From: Taudactylus pleione
Lineage: Eukaryota > Chordata > Amphibia > Anura > Myobatrachidae
Assembly: GCA_031769625.1 (NCBI GenBank)
Contig: JAUIMM010002531.1
Coordinates: 1-64,000 of the forward strand
DNA length: 64,000 nt
Direction of reading: 5' to 3'
In this document: positions 31,101 to 44,560 of the stretch, in pieces
How the letters are laid out: each line of letters begins with the position of its first letter
How positions within the stretch are numbered: position 1 is the first letter of the stretch
The notes under the pieces: generated by a model
Databases searched by the model: none
What the model saw: only the letters and a program-made list of their open reading frames with translations
What the model was told of the DNA's origin: nothing
Translations under genes and position numbers: made by a program

Positions 31101-31987
31101 TAGAGCTATATAGTGGTTCATAGTATAGAAAATGGTGTATAGTAGTACATAGTATAGAATATGGGGTGAGCTATATAGTTGTTTATAGTATAGAATATGG
31201 TTTATAGTGGTACATAGTTTAGAATATGGTGTATAGTGGTATATAATATAGAATATGGTATATAGAGGTATATAGTATAGAATATGGTGTATAGATGTAC
31301 ATAGTATAGAATATGGTGATTAGTGGTACATAGTCTAGAATATGGTGTAGAGCTGTATAGTGGTACATAGAATAGAACATGGTGTAGAGCTGTATAGTGG
31401 TACATAGTATACAATAGGGTGTATAGTGGTATATAGTATAAAATATGGTGTATAGCTGTACAGTGGTGCACAGTATAGAGTATTGTGTACAGTGATACAT
31501 AGCATAGAATATGGTGTAGAGATGTATAGTGGTACATAGTATAGAATGTGGTGTAGAGCTGTATAGTGGTACATAGTATAGAATATGGTGTGTAGAGGGA
31601 CATAGTATAGAATGTGTTGTAGAGCTGTATAGTGGTACATAGTATAGAATATGGTGTATAGTTGTACATAGTATAGAATATGGTTTATAGAGAAACATAG
31701 TATAGAATGTGGTGTAGAGATGTATAGTGGTACATAGTATAGAATATGGGGTATAGTGGTACATAGTATAGAATATGGTGTACAGAGGTACATAGTATAG
31801 AATATGGTGTATAGTGCTACATAGTATAGAATGTGTTGTATATTGGTACATAGTATAAAATATGGTGTTTAGCGGTATATAGTATAGAATATGGTATATA
31901 GTGGTAAATAGTATAGAATATGGTGTATTGTGGTACATAGTATAGAATATGGTGTATAGTGGTACACAGTATAGAATATGGTGTATA
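24288..31987 (-). repeat. Satellite A block 5 (G-rich strand on +)
   Basis: Tandem units, G-rich on +. The left half (to about 28,110) is the inverted partner of block 2 and a direct relative of block 1. Landmark ggtatatacatagtac lies near 28,517 and 29,289, two segments about 770 bp apart. About 28,700-29,570 recurs at 32,183-33,003 (shift about 3,454). No unique sequence or gene is seen. Confidence 0.92.
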
Positions 31988-32182
31988 CTACTATACACCT
32001 TATTCTATACTATGTACCACTATACACCATATTTTATACTATGTACCACTATACAGCTCTACACCACATTCTATACTATGTACAACTATACAGCTCTACA
32101 CCGTATTCAATACTATGTACTGCTATACACCACATTCTATACTATGTACCACTATACAGCTCTACACCATATACCTCTATAC
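31986..32182 (+). repeat. Satellite A block 6: 197-bp inverted island
   Basis: A 197-bp stretch of C-rich polarity lies between two G-rich blocks. It is identical base for base, on my reading, to 35,108-35,304 (shift 3,122), including private variants such as accgtattcaatac and tactgctatac. The left edge is a near-perfect fold-back: 31,968-31,987 and 31,992-32,011 are reverse complements at 19 of 20 positions with a 4-nt spacer. The right edge passes from acctctatac to atagtctagaatg within a few bases. Confidence 0.9.
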
Positions 32183-33003
32183 ATAGTCTAGAATGTGGGG
32201 TATAGTGGTACATAGTATAGAATGCAGTGTATAGTGGTACATAGTGGTACATAGTTTAGAATGTGGTGTAGTGGTACATAGTATAGAATGTGGTGTATAG
32301 TGGTACATAGTATGTAATATGGTGTATAGAGGTACATAGTATAGAATATGGTGTATAGTGTTACATTGTCTAGAATATGGTGTATAGTGGTACACAGAAT
32401 ATGATGTATAGCGGTACATAGTATAGAATGTGGTGTAGAGCTGAATAGTGGTACATAGTATAGAATATGGTGTATAGTGGTACATAGTATAGAATATGGT
32501 GTATAGCTGTATAGTGGTACATAGTATATAATGTGGTGTATAGTGCTACATACTATAGAATATGGTGTATAGAGGTATTTAGTATAGAATGTGGTCTATA
32601 GTAGTATATAGTATAGAATGTGTTGAAGAGCTTTATAGTGGTACATAGCATAGAATATAGTGTAGAGGTTTATAGAGGTACATAGTAAAGAATATGGTGT
32701 AGAGCTGTATAGTGGTTCATAGTATAGAATAATGTTTATATTGGTATATACATAGTACAGAATATGGGGTAGAGCTGTATAGTTGTATATCATATAGAAT
32801 ATGGTGTATAGTTGTACATTGTATAGAATATGGTTAATAGTGGTATATAGTATAGAATATGGTGTATAGAGGTAAATAGATAGAATATGGTGTATAGTGG
32901 TACATAGTATAGAATGTGGTGAAGAGCTGTATAATGGTACATAGTATAGGATGTGGTGTATAGTGGTATATAGTATAGAATATGGTGTATAGAGGTACAT
33001 AGT
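32183..33003 (-). repeat. Satellite A block 7 (G-rich strand on +)
   Basis: An 0.8-kb block that is a direct copy of about 28,700-29,570 at a shift of 3,454, falling to 3,436 near its right end because of short losses (for example aaatagatagaat near 32,874). The unusual run of two short units (ggtacatagtggtacatag) and the tatgtaatatgg variant are present in both copies. The landmark ggtatatacatagtac lies near 32,733. Confidence 0.9.
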
Positions 33004-36000
33004 ATACACCACATTCTATACTATGTACCACTACACCACATTCTATACTATGTACCACTATGTACCACTATACACCACATTCTATACTATGTACCATTGT
33101 ACACCATAATCTGGACTATGTACCTGTATACACCATATTCTATACTATGTACCACTATACACCATATTCTATACTATGTACCACTATACAGCTCTACACC
33201 ACATTCTATACTATATGACACTATATATCATATTCTATACTATGTAGCACTATACACCATATTCTACACTCTGCACCACTATACAGCTCTACACCATATT
33301 CTATGCTATGTATCACTATACACAATACTCTATACTATGCACCACTATACATCTCTACACCAAATTCTATATTATGTACCTCTATATACCATATTCTATA
33401 CTATGTACCACTATACACCATATTCTATAATATGTTCCACAATACAGCTCTACACCATATTGTATACTTTGTACCACTATACAACACTACACCATATTCT
33501 ATACTATGTACCACTATACAGCTCAACACCATATTCTATACTATGTACCACTATACACCATATTCTATACTATTTACCACTATACACCATATTCTATACT
33601 ATGTACCAATATACAGCTCTACAACACATTCTATACTATGTACTACTATACACCATATTCTATACTATGTACCACTATACAGCTCTACACCACATTCTAT
33701 ACTATGTACCACAATACAGCTCTACACCATATACCTCTATACACCACATTCTATACTATGTACCACTACACCACATTCTATACTATGTACCACTATGTAC
33801 CACTATACACCACATTCTATACTATGTACCATTGTACACCATAATCTGGACTATGTACCTGTATACACCATATTCTATACTATGTACCACTATACACCAT
33901 ATTCTATACTATGTACCACTATACAGCTCTACACCATATTCTATACTATGTACCTCTATACACCATATTCTATACTGTTTTCCACTATACACCATATTCT
34001 ATACTATGTACCGCTATACAGTTTTATACCAAATTCAATACTATGTACCATTATACAGCTCTACACCACATTCTATACTATGTACCACTATACATCATAT
34101 TCTATTCTATGTACCACTATACAGCTCTACATCACATTCTATACTATGTACCACTATCCACTATACACCATATTCTAGACTATGTAATACTATACACCAT
34201 ATCCTAGACTATGTACCTCTATACACCATATTCTATACTATGTACCTCTATACACCATATTATCTACTATGTACCGCTATACACCACATTCTATACTATG
34301 TACCACTATACACCATATTCTATACTATGTACCACTATACACCACATTCTATACTATGTACAATTATTACGCTTTACACCACAATATATACTACGTACCA
34401 CTATACAACATATTCTATACTATTTACCACTATACAGCTCTACACCACATTCTATACTATGTACCACTATACACCATATTCTATACTATGTACAACTATA
34501 CACCACATTCTATACTATGTACCATTATACAGCTTTACACCACAATCTATACTAGGTACCACTATAAAACATATTCTATACTTTTTACCACTATACAGCT
34601 CTACACCACATTCTATAATATGTACCTCTGTACACTATATTCTATACTATATACCACTATACACCACATTCTATACTATGTACCACTATACACCACATTC
34701 TATACTATGTACCATTATACAGCTTTACACCACAATCTATACTATGTACCACTATACAACATATTCTATACTATGTACCAATATACAGCTCTACACCAAA
34801 TTCTATACTATGTACCACTATTCACCACATTCTATACTATGTACCACTATACACCATATTCTATACTTTGTTCCTCTATATACCATATTCTATACAATGT
34901 ACCACAATACACCATATTCTATACTATGTACAACTATACACCGTACTCCATACTATGTACCTCTATACACCATTTTCTTTACTATGTACCGCTATGTACC
35001 ACAATACAGCTCTACACTGTTTTCTATACTATGTACCACTATACAACACTACACCATATTCTATACTATGTACCACTATACAGCTCTACACCATATTCTA
35101 TACTATGTACTACTATACACCTTATTCTATACTATGTACCACTATACACCATATTTTATACTATGTACCACTATACAGCTCTACACCACATTCTATACTA
35201 TGTACAACTATACAGCTCTACACCGTATTCAATACTATGTACTGCTATACACCACATTCTATACTATGTACCACTATACAGCTCTACACCATATACCTCT
35301 ATACACCACATTCTATACTATGTACCACTACACCACATTCTATACTATGTACCATTGTACACCATAATCTGGACAATGTACCTCTATACACCATATTCTA
35401 TACTATGTACCACTATACACAATATTCTATACTATGTACCACTATACAGCTCTACACCACATTATATACTATATGACACTATATATCATATTCTATACTA
35501 TGTAGCACTATACACCATATTCTACACTCTGCACCACTATACAGCTCTACACCATATTCTATGCTATGTATCACTATACACAATACTCTATACTATGCAC
35601 CACTATACATCTCTACACCAAATTCTATACTATGTACCTCTATATACCATATTCTATACTATGTACCACTATACACCATATTCTATAATATGTACCACAA
35701 TACAGCTCTACACCATATTCTATACTTTGTACCACTATACAACACTACACCATATTCTATACTATGTACCACTATACAGCTCTACACCATATTCTATACT
35801 TTGTACCACTATACAACACTACACCATATTCTATACTATTTACCACTATACACCATATTCTATACTATGTACCAATATACAGCTCTACAACACATTCTAT
35901 ACTATGTACTACTATACACCATATTCTATACTATGTACCACTATACAGCTCTACACAGTATTCTATACTATGTACTACTATACACCACATTCTATACTAT

Positions 36001-39000
36001 GTACCACTATACAGCTCTAAACCATATACATCTATACACCATATTCTATACTATGTACCGCTATACCACATTCTATACTATGTACCACTATACACCATAT
36101 TCTATACTACGTACCTGTATACACCATATTCTACACAATGTACCACAGTACACCATATTCTATACTATGTACCACTAATACACCATATTTTATACTTTGT
36201 ACCTCTATAGACCATATTCTATTCTATGTACCACTATACACCATATTCTATACTATGTACCACAATACAGCTCTACACCATATTCTATACTATGTCCCTC
36301 TAAACAACACTACACCATATTCTCTACTATGTACCACTATACAGCTCAACACCATATTCTATACTATGTACCACTATACACCATATTCTATACTATGTAC
36401 CACTATACAGCTCTACAACACATTCTATACTATGTACTTCTACACACCATATTCTATACTATGTACCACTATACAGCTCTACACTACATTCTATACTATG
36501 TACCACTATACCCCATATTCTATACTATGTACCACAATATAGCTCTACACCAGATTCTATACTATATACCACTATACTCCCCATTCTAGACTATGTACTA
36601 CTATACACCATATTCTATACAATGTACCTCTATACACCATAATCTATACTATATACCACTATACACCACATCCTATACTATGTACCATTATACAGCTCTA
36701 CACCATATTCTATACTATTTACCACTATACGCCATATTCTATACTATGTACCACTATAAACCTCTACACTATATTCTATGCTATGTACCACTATACAGCT
36801 CTATACCACATTCTATACTATGTACAACTGTACAGGTCTACACTATATTCTATACTTAATACTACTATAGACCACATTCTATACTAAGTACCTCTATACA
36901 CCATATTCTATAGTATGTAGCACTATACACCACATTCTATACTATGTACCACTATACAGCTCTACACCATATTCTATACTATGTACCACTATACACCATA
37001 TTCTATATGATATATAACTATACAGCTCTACCCCATATTCTGTACTATGTATATACCACTATACACCATATTCTATACTATGAACCACTATACAGCTCTA
37101 CACCATATTCTATACTATTTACCACTATACACCATATTCTATACTATGTACCACTATAAACCTCTACACTATATTCTATGCTATGTACCACTATACAACT
37201 CTATACCACATTCTATACTATGTACAACTGTACAGGTCTATACTATATTCTATACTTAATACTACTATAGACCACATTCTATACTAAGTACCTCTATACA
37301 CTATATTTTATAGTATGTAGCACTATACACCACATTCTATACTATGTACCACTATACAGCTCTACACCATATTCTATACTATGTACCACTATACACCACA
37401 TCCTATACTATGTACCATTATACAGCTCTTCACCACATTCTATACTATGTACCACTATACACCATATTCTATACTATTTACATCTAAACACCATATTCTA
37501 TACTATATACCACTATTAACAATATTCTATACAATGTACCACTATACACCATATTCTATACGATGTACAACTATACAGCTCTACCCCATATTCTGTACTA
37601 TGTATATACCACTATACACCATATTCTATACTATGAACCACTATACAGCTCTACACCATATTCTATACTATTTACCACTATATACCATATTCTATACTAT
37701 GTACCACTATAAACCTCTACACTATATTCTATGCTATGTACCACTATACAGCATATTCTATACTAAGTACCTCTATACACCATATTCTATAGTATGTAGC
37801 ACTATACACCACATTCTATACTATGTACCACTATACAGCTCTACACCATATTCTATACTATGTACCACTATACACCTTATTATATACTTTGTACCACTAT
37901 TCAGCTCTACACCACATTCTACATATGTACCACTACACCACATTCTATACTATGTACCACTATGTACCACTATACACCACATTCTATACTATGTACAACT
38001 ATACCCCATTTTCTATACTATGTACCTCTATACACCATATTCTATACTATGTACCACTATACACTATATTCTATACGATGTACCACTATATAGCTCTACA
38101 CCACATTCTATACTATATACCACTATACTCCACATTCTAGGCTATGTACTACTATACTCCATATTCTATACTATGTACCTCTATACACCATAATCTATAC
38201 TATATACCACTATACACCACATCCTATACTATGTACCATAATACAGCTCTTACCACATTCTATACTATATACCACTATACACCATATTCTATACTATTTA
38301 CATCTTTACACCATATTCTATACTATATACCACTTTTAACCATATTCTATACAATGTACCACTATACTCCATATTCTATATGATATACAACTATACAGCT
38401 CTACCACACATTCTGTACAATGTATATACCACTATACACCATATTCTATACTATGAACCACTATACAGCTCTACACCATATTCTATACTATTTACCACTA
38501 TACGCCATATTCTATACTATGTACCACTATGAACCTCTACACTATATTCTATGCTATGTACCACTATACTGCTCTATACCACATTCTATACTATGTACAA
38601 CTGTACAGGTCTACACTATATTCTATACTTAATACTACTATAGACCACATTCTATACTAAGTACCTCTATACACCATATTCTATAGTATGTAGCACTATA
38701 CACCACATTCTATACTATGTACCACTATACAGCTCTACACCATATTCTATACTATGTACCACTATACACCATATTCTATACTATGTACCACTATACACCA
38801 CATCCTATACTATGTACCATTAAACAGCTCTACATCACATTCTATACTATGTACCACTATACACCATATTCTATACTATGTACCTCTATACACCATATTC
38901 TATACTATGTACCTCTATACAACATATTCTAGACTATGTACCACTTTACACCATATTCTATACTATATACCACTATACAGCTCTACCCCATATTCTATGC

Positions 39001-42000
39001 CATGTACCACTATACAGCTCTGCACCACATTCTATACTATGTACCACTGTACAGCTCTACACCATATTCTATACTATATACTACTATACACCACATTCTA
39101 TACTATGTACCACTATAAACCATATTCTATACTATGTGACACTATACACCACATTCTATACTATGTACCACTATACAGCTCTACACCATATTTTATACTA
39201 TGTACCAATATTCAGCTCTACACCATGTTCTATACTATATACCACTATACACCATATTCTATACTATGTACCACTGTAAACAACATTCTTTACTATGTAC
39301 CACTATACACCATATTCTATACTATGTACCACTATACACCATATTCTATACTATATACCACTATACAACATATTCTAGACTATGTACCACTTTACACCAT
39401 TTTCTGTACTATATACCACTTAGCAGCTCTACCCCATATTCTATGCCATGTACCACTATACAGCTCTGTACCACATTCTATACTATGTACCACTATACAG
39501 CTCTATACCACATTCTATATGATGTACCATTATACAGCTCTACACCACATTCTATACTATGTACCACTATACACCACATTCTATACTATGTACCAATATA
39601 CAGCTTTAAACCACATTCTATACAATGTACCACAATACACCATATTCTATGTACCACTATACACCATGTTCTATACTATGTACCACTATACACCATATTC
39701 TATACTCTGTACCTCTATACACCATATTCTATACTATAGACCACTATACACCATATTCTATACTATATACGACACAGCTCTACCCTGTAATCTATAGCAA
39801 GTACCACTATACACCATATTCTATACTATGTATCACTATACACTATATTCTATACTATGTATCACTATACACCATATTCTATACTATGTACCACTATAAA
39901 GCTCTACACCATATTTTATGCTATGTACCACAAAATATACACCATATTCTATACTATGTACCACTATACAGCACTACACCATATTCTATACTATGTACCA
40001 CTATACAACTCTACAGCATGTTCTATACTATGTTCCACTATACACCACATTCTATGCTATGTACCACTATACACCATATTCTAAACTATGTACCACTATA
40101 CACCATATTCTATACTATGTACCACTATACACCACATTCTATGCTATGTACCACTATACACCATATTCTATACTGTGTACCACTATACACCATATTCTAT
40201 ACTATATACCACTATACACCATATTCTATACTATGTACCACTATACAGCTCCACACCATATTCTATACTATGTATCTCTATATACCAAATTATATACTAT
40301 ATAACACTATACAGTTCTATACCATATTCTATACTATATACGACTATACACCATATTCTATACTATGTACCACTATACAGTTCTATACCAAATTCAATAC
40401 TATGTACCCTTATACAGCTCTACACCACATTCTATACTTTGTACCACTATACATCATATTCTATACTATGTACCACTATACAGCTCTACATCACATTCTA
40501 TACTATGTAGCACTATACACCATATTCTATACTTTGTACCTCTATACACCATATTCTATACTATGTACCTCTATACAACATATTCTAGACTATGTACCAC
40601 TTTACACCATATTCTATACTATATACCACTTAACAGCTCTACCCCATATTCTATGCCATGTACCACTATACAGCTCTGTACCACATTCTACACTATGTAC
40701 CACTATACAGCTCTACACCATATTCTATACTATATACTACTATACACCACATTCTATACTATGTACCACTATACACCATATTCTATACTATGTAACACTA
40801 TAAACCACATACTATTCTATGTACCACTATACAGCTCTACACCATATTTTATACTATATACCAATATTCAGCTCTACACCATGTTCTATAATATATACCA
40901 CTATACACCATATTCTATACTATGTACCACTATAAACGACATTCTATACTATATACCACTATACACCTTATTCTATATTATTTATCACTATACACCACAT
41001 TATATACTATATACTACTCTAAAGCTCTGAACCACATTTTATACTATGTACCATTATACAGCTCTACACCACATTCTATACTATGTACCACTATACAACA
41101 TATTCTATACTATGTACCACTATACAGCTCTTCATCACATTCTATACTATGTACCACTATACACCATATTCTATACTATGAACCACTATACAGCTCTACA
41201 CCACATTCTATACAATGTACCACAATACACCATATACTATGTACCACTATACACCATATTCTATACTATGTACCACTTTACACCATATTCTATACTATGT
41301 ACCTCTATACACCATATTCTATACTATGTACCACTATACACCATATTCTATACTATATACCACTATACAGCTCTACCCCATATTCTATGCCATGTACCAC
41401 TATACACCTTATTCTATACTATGTGCTATACACCATATTCTATACTATGTACCACTATACACCATATTCTATACTATGTACCACAATACAGCTCTACATC
41501 ATATTCTATATTATATACCACTATACACCATATTCTATACTATATACCACAATACAACATATTCTAGACTATGTATCACTTTACACCATTTTCTGTACTA
41601 TATACCACTTAGTAGCTCTACCCCATATTCTGTGCCATGTACCACTATACAGCTCTGTACCACATTCTATACTATGTACCACTATACAGCTCTATACCAC
41701 ATTCTATATGATGTACCATTATACAGCTCTACACCACATTCTATACTATGTACCACTATACACCACATTCTATACTATGTACCAATATACAGCTCTACAC
41801 CACATTCTATACAATGTACCACAATACACCATATTCTATGTACCACTATACACCATGTTCTATACTCTGTACCTCTATACACCATATTCTATACTATATA
41901 CCACTATACACCATATTCTATACTATATACGACACAGCTCTACCCTGTAATCTATAGCAAGTACCACTATACACCAAATTCTATACTATGAATCACTATA

Positions 42001-43797
42001 CACCATATTCTATATTATGTATCACTATACACCATATTCTATACTATGTACCACTATACAGCTCTACACCATATTTTATGCTATGTACCACAAACTATAC
42101 ACCATATTCTATACTATGTACCACTATACAGCTCTACACCACATTCTGTACTATATGCCACTATACACCATATTCTATACTATGTAGCACTATACACCAT
42201 ATTCTATACTATGTACCACTTAACATCTCTACACCATATTCTATGCTATGTAACACTATACACAATACTCTATACTATACATCACTGTACAGGTATACAC
42301 CATATTCTATACTATATACCACTATACACGCTATTGTATACTATGTACCACTATACAGCTCTACACCATATTCTATTCTATGTACCACTTTACAGCTCTA
42401 CACCACATTCTAGACTATGTACCACTATATACCATATTCTATACTATGTACATCTATACACCATATTCTATACTATGTACCTCTATACACAATATTCTAT
42501 ACTATATACCACTATACACCATATTCTAAACTATGTACCACTATAAACCATATTCTATACTATAAACAACTATATAGCTCACCCCATATTCTATACTATG
42601 TACTACTATACGCCATTTTCTATACTATGAACCACTATATAGCTCTACACCATATTCTATACTATATACTACTATACACCACATTCTATACTATGTACCG
42701 CTATACAACATATTCTATAAAATGTAATACTATACACCACATTCTATACTATGTACCATTATACAGCTCTACACCACAATATATACTATGTACCACTGTA
42801 CACTATATTCTATACTATGTACCACTATACACCACATTCTAGACTATGTACCACTATACAGCTGTATACCACATTCTATACTATGTACCACTATACAGCT
42901 CTACACCATATTCTATACTATATACTACTATACACCACATTCTATACTATGTACCGCTATACACCATATTCTATAAAATGTAACACTACACACCACATTC
43001 TATACTATGTACCATTATACAGCTCTACACCACAATATATACTATGTACCACTGTACACTATATTCTATACTATGTACCACTATACACCACATTCTAGAC
43101 TATGTACCACAATACACCATATTCTATACTATGTACCATTATACAGCTCTAAATCACATTCTATACTATGTACCACTATACACCACATTATATAATATGT
43201 ACCATTTTACAGCTCTACACCACATTCTATACTATGCAGCACTATACACCATATTCTATACTATGTACCACTATACAGCTCTACACCACATTTTATACTA
43301 TGTACCACTATACACCATATTCTATGTACCACTATACACAACATTCTAGACTATGTACCACTATACCCCATATTCTATACTATGTACCACTACACACCAC
43401 ATTCTATACTATGTAGCACTATACACCATATTCTATACTATGTACCACTGTACACCATATTCTATACTATGTACCACTATACAGCTCTACACCACATTCT
43501 GTACTATATGCCACTATACACCATATTCTATACTATGTAGCACTATACACCATATTCTATACTACGTACCACTTAACATCTCTACACCGTATTCTATGCT
43601 ATGTATCACTATACACAATACTCTATAATATACACCACTGTACAGCTATACACCATATTCTATACTATATACAACTATACACGCTATTGTATACTATGTA
43701 CCACTATACAGCTCTACACCATATTCTATTCTATGTACCACTATACAGCTCTACACCATATTCTAGACTATGTACCACTATATACCATATTCTATAC
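33004..43797 (+). repeat. Satellite A block 8 (C-rich strand on +)
   Basis: The longest uniform block. It contains direct copies: about 33,006-33,200 and 33,741-33,930 (shift 735); 33,303 and 35,561 onward (shift 2,258); landmark tactatgtatatacc near 37,047, 37,595 and 38,418; similar segments ending at 39,797 and 41,957 (shift 2,160); and a 256-bp tandem duplication at about 42,750-43,190. Parts of 42,000-43,800 resemble 10,900-11,500 in block 2. It ends at the palindrome centred on 43,797. Confidence 0.92.
42751..43195 (+). repeat. 256-bp tandem duplication inside block 8
   Basis: The stretch containing the rare unit caccacaatatatactatg followed by cactgtacactatattc occurs twice, at about 42,770 and 43,026. 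The shift of 256 bp equals several 29- and 37-bp units. The copies share private variants through cattctagactatg before diverging. Confidence 0.85.
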
Positions 43798-43824
43798 TAT
43801 AGAATATGGTATATAGTGGTACAT
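43770..43824. repeat. Perfect 55-nt palindrome at the end of satellite A
   Basis: Positions 43,770-43,796 and 43,798-43,824 are exact reverse complements (27 nt each) around a single C at 43,797. The left arm belongs to the C-rich block 8. The right arm is the only satellite A DNA of opposite polarity here and stops two bases before satellite B. Such a near-spacerless fold-back could extrude a hairpin. It may reflect a fold-back repair event or an assembly join. Confidence 0.93.
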
Positions 43825-43827
43825 TTT
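43825..43827. other. Satellite A / satellite B boundary
   Basis: Satellite A sequence (ggtacat) runs straight into satellite B (ttgtagcaaacac) with no unique DNA and only one or two T of possible overlap. Satellite B enters at the position that follows ctcctc in later units. The boundary lies immediately next to the 55-nt palindrome. Confidence 0.9.
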
Positions 43828-43879
43828 GTAGCAAACACAGACAGCTCAAAATTTCACTGGATGTGTTGAAGACCAAGAC

Positions 43880-44560
43880 CCACAAATATGATGTGAAAAG
43901 GTTTTTCTCCCATGTTGCGTTTAAGAGAAAACAGCAAATGCACGTTTTAGGCCAAAATGCATTGAAAGCAATGAAAACAACAAAAGCGCATACTTTGTGA
44001 TATCTCCTCTTGTAGCAAACACAGACAGCTCAAAATTTCACTGGATGTGTTGAAGACCAAGACCCACAAATGTGATGTGAAATGGTTTTTCTCCCATGTT
44101 GCATTTAAGAGAAAACAGCAAATGCACGTTTTAGGCCAAAATGCTTTGAAAGCAATGGAAACAACAAAAGCGCATACTTTGTGTTATCTCCTCTTGAGGC
44201 AAACACAGACAGCTCAAAATTTCACTGGATGTGTTGAAGACCAAAACCCACAAATGTGATGTGAAATGGTTTTTCTCCCATGTTGCATTTAAGAGAAAAC
44301 AGCAAATGCAAGTTTTAGGCCAAAATGCATTGAAAGCAATGGAAACAACAAAAGCGCATACTTTGTGATATCTCCTCTTGTAGCAAACACAGACAGCTCA
44401 AAATTTCACTGGATGTGTTGAAGACCAAGACCCACAAATATGATGTGAAAAGGTTTTTCTCCCATGTTGCGTTTAAGAGAAAACAGCAAATGCACGTTTT
44501 AGGCCAAAATGCATTGAAAGCAATGAAAACAACAAAAGCGCATACTTTGTGATATCTCCT
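43880..44560 (+). repeat. Three-unit (552-bp) repeat at the proximal edge of satellite B
   Basis: The first unit carries a double variant, cacaaatatgatg followed by gaaaaggttttt. It recurs three units on (43,881 and 44,433, shift 552). I saw this combination nowhere else in the array, so it marks an edge-specific three-unit higher-order repeat. Confidence 0.75.

Larger units (their letters stand above)
1..43825. repeat. Satellite A: 29/37-bp minisatellite array of mixed polarity
   Basis: The whole interval is built from one short unit. On the G-rich strand its core reads catagtatagaatatggtg, followed by either tatagtggta (29-bp unit) or the same with an 8-bp insertion gtagagct (37-bp unit). 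The 29-bp unit has 8 G and 1 C, so GC is about 31% with extreme strand skew. Most units also hold a GTAC (RsaI) site. Copies differ by scattered substitutions such as tatgg/tgtgg and gtgg/gagg, and some units lose 2 bp. There is no unique sequence between units. The array splits into nine polarity blocks, listed separately; their strand field names the strand carrying the C-rich sequence. The C-rich strand is stop-free in all three frames, so long open frames here have no coding meaning. The family is not one I recognise, and a eukaryotic satellite is the only reasonable class. Confidence 0.97.

Noticed and set aside
31986..32182. Inserted transposable element
   Set aside because: The island is plain satellite A with no terminal inverted repeats of its own, no target-site duplication and no coding content. 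It is a copy of 35,108-35,304.
33097..43800. Long open reading frames, up to several hundred codons, throughout satellite A on the C-rich strand
   Set aside because: All three frames of that strand are stop-free because of unit composition. The peptides are periodic, overlap in several frames at once and lack any recognisable domain, so I do not annotate them as genes.
1..43825. Telomeric or simple-sequence DNA
   Set aside because: The repeat is 29/37 bp with complex sequence and no TTAGGG-like or other known telomere motif.
1..43825. About 10-bp helical sub-periodicity within the 29-bp unit (tatagtggta / catagtatag / aatatggtg)
   Set aside because: The three parts are only loosely alike, and I cannot separate this from chance similarity in a TA-rich unit without a computed spectrum.
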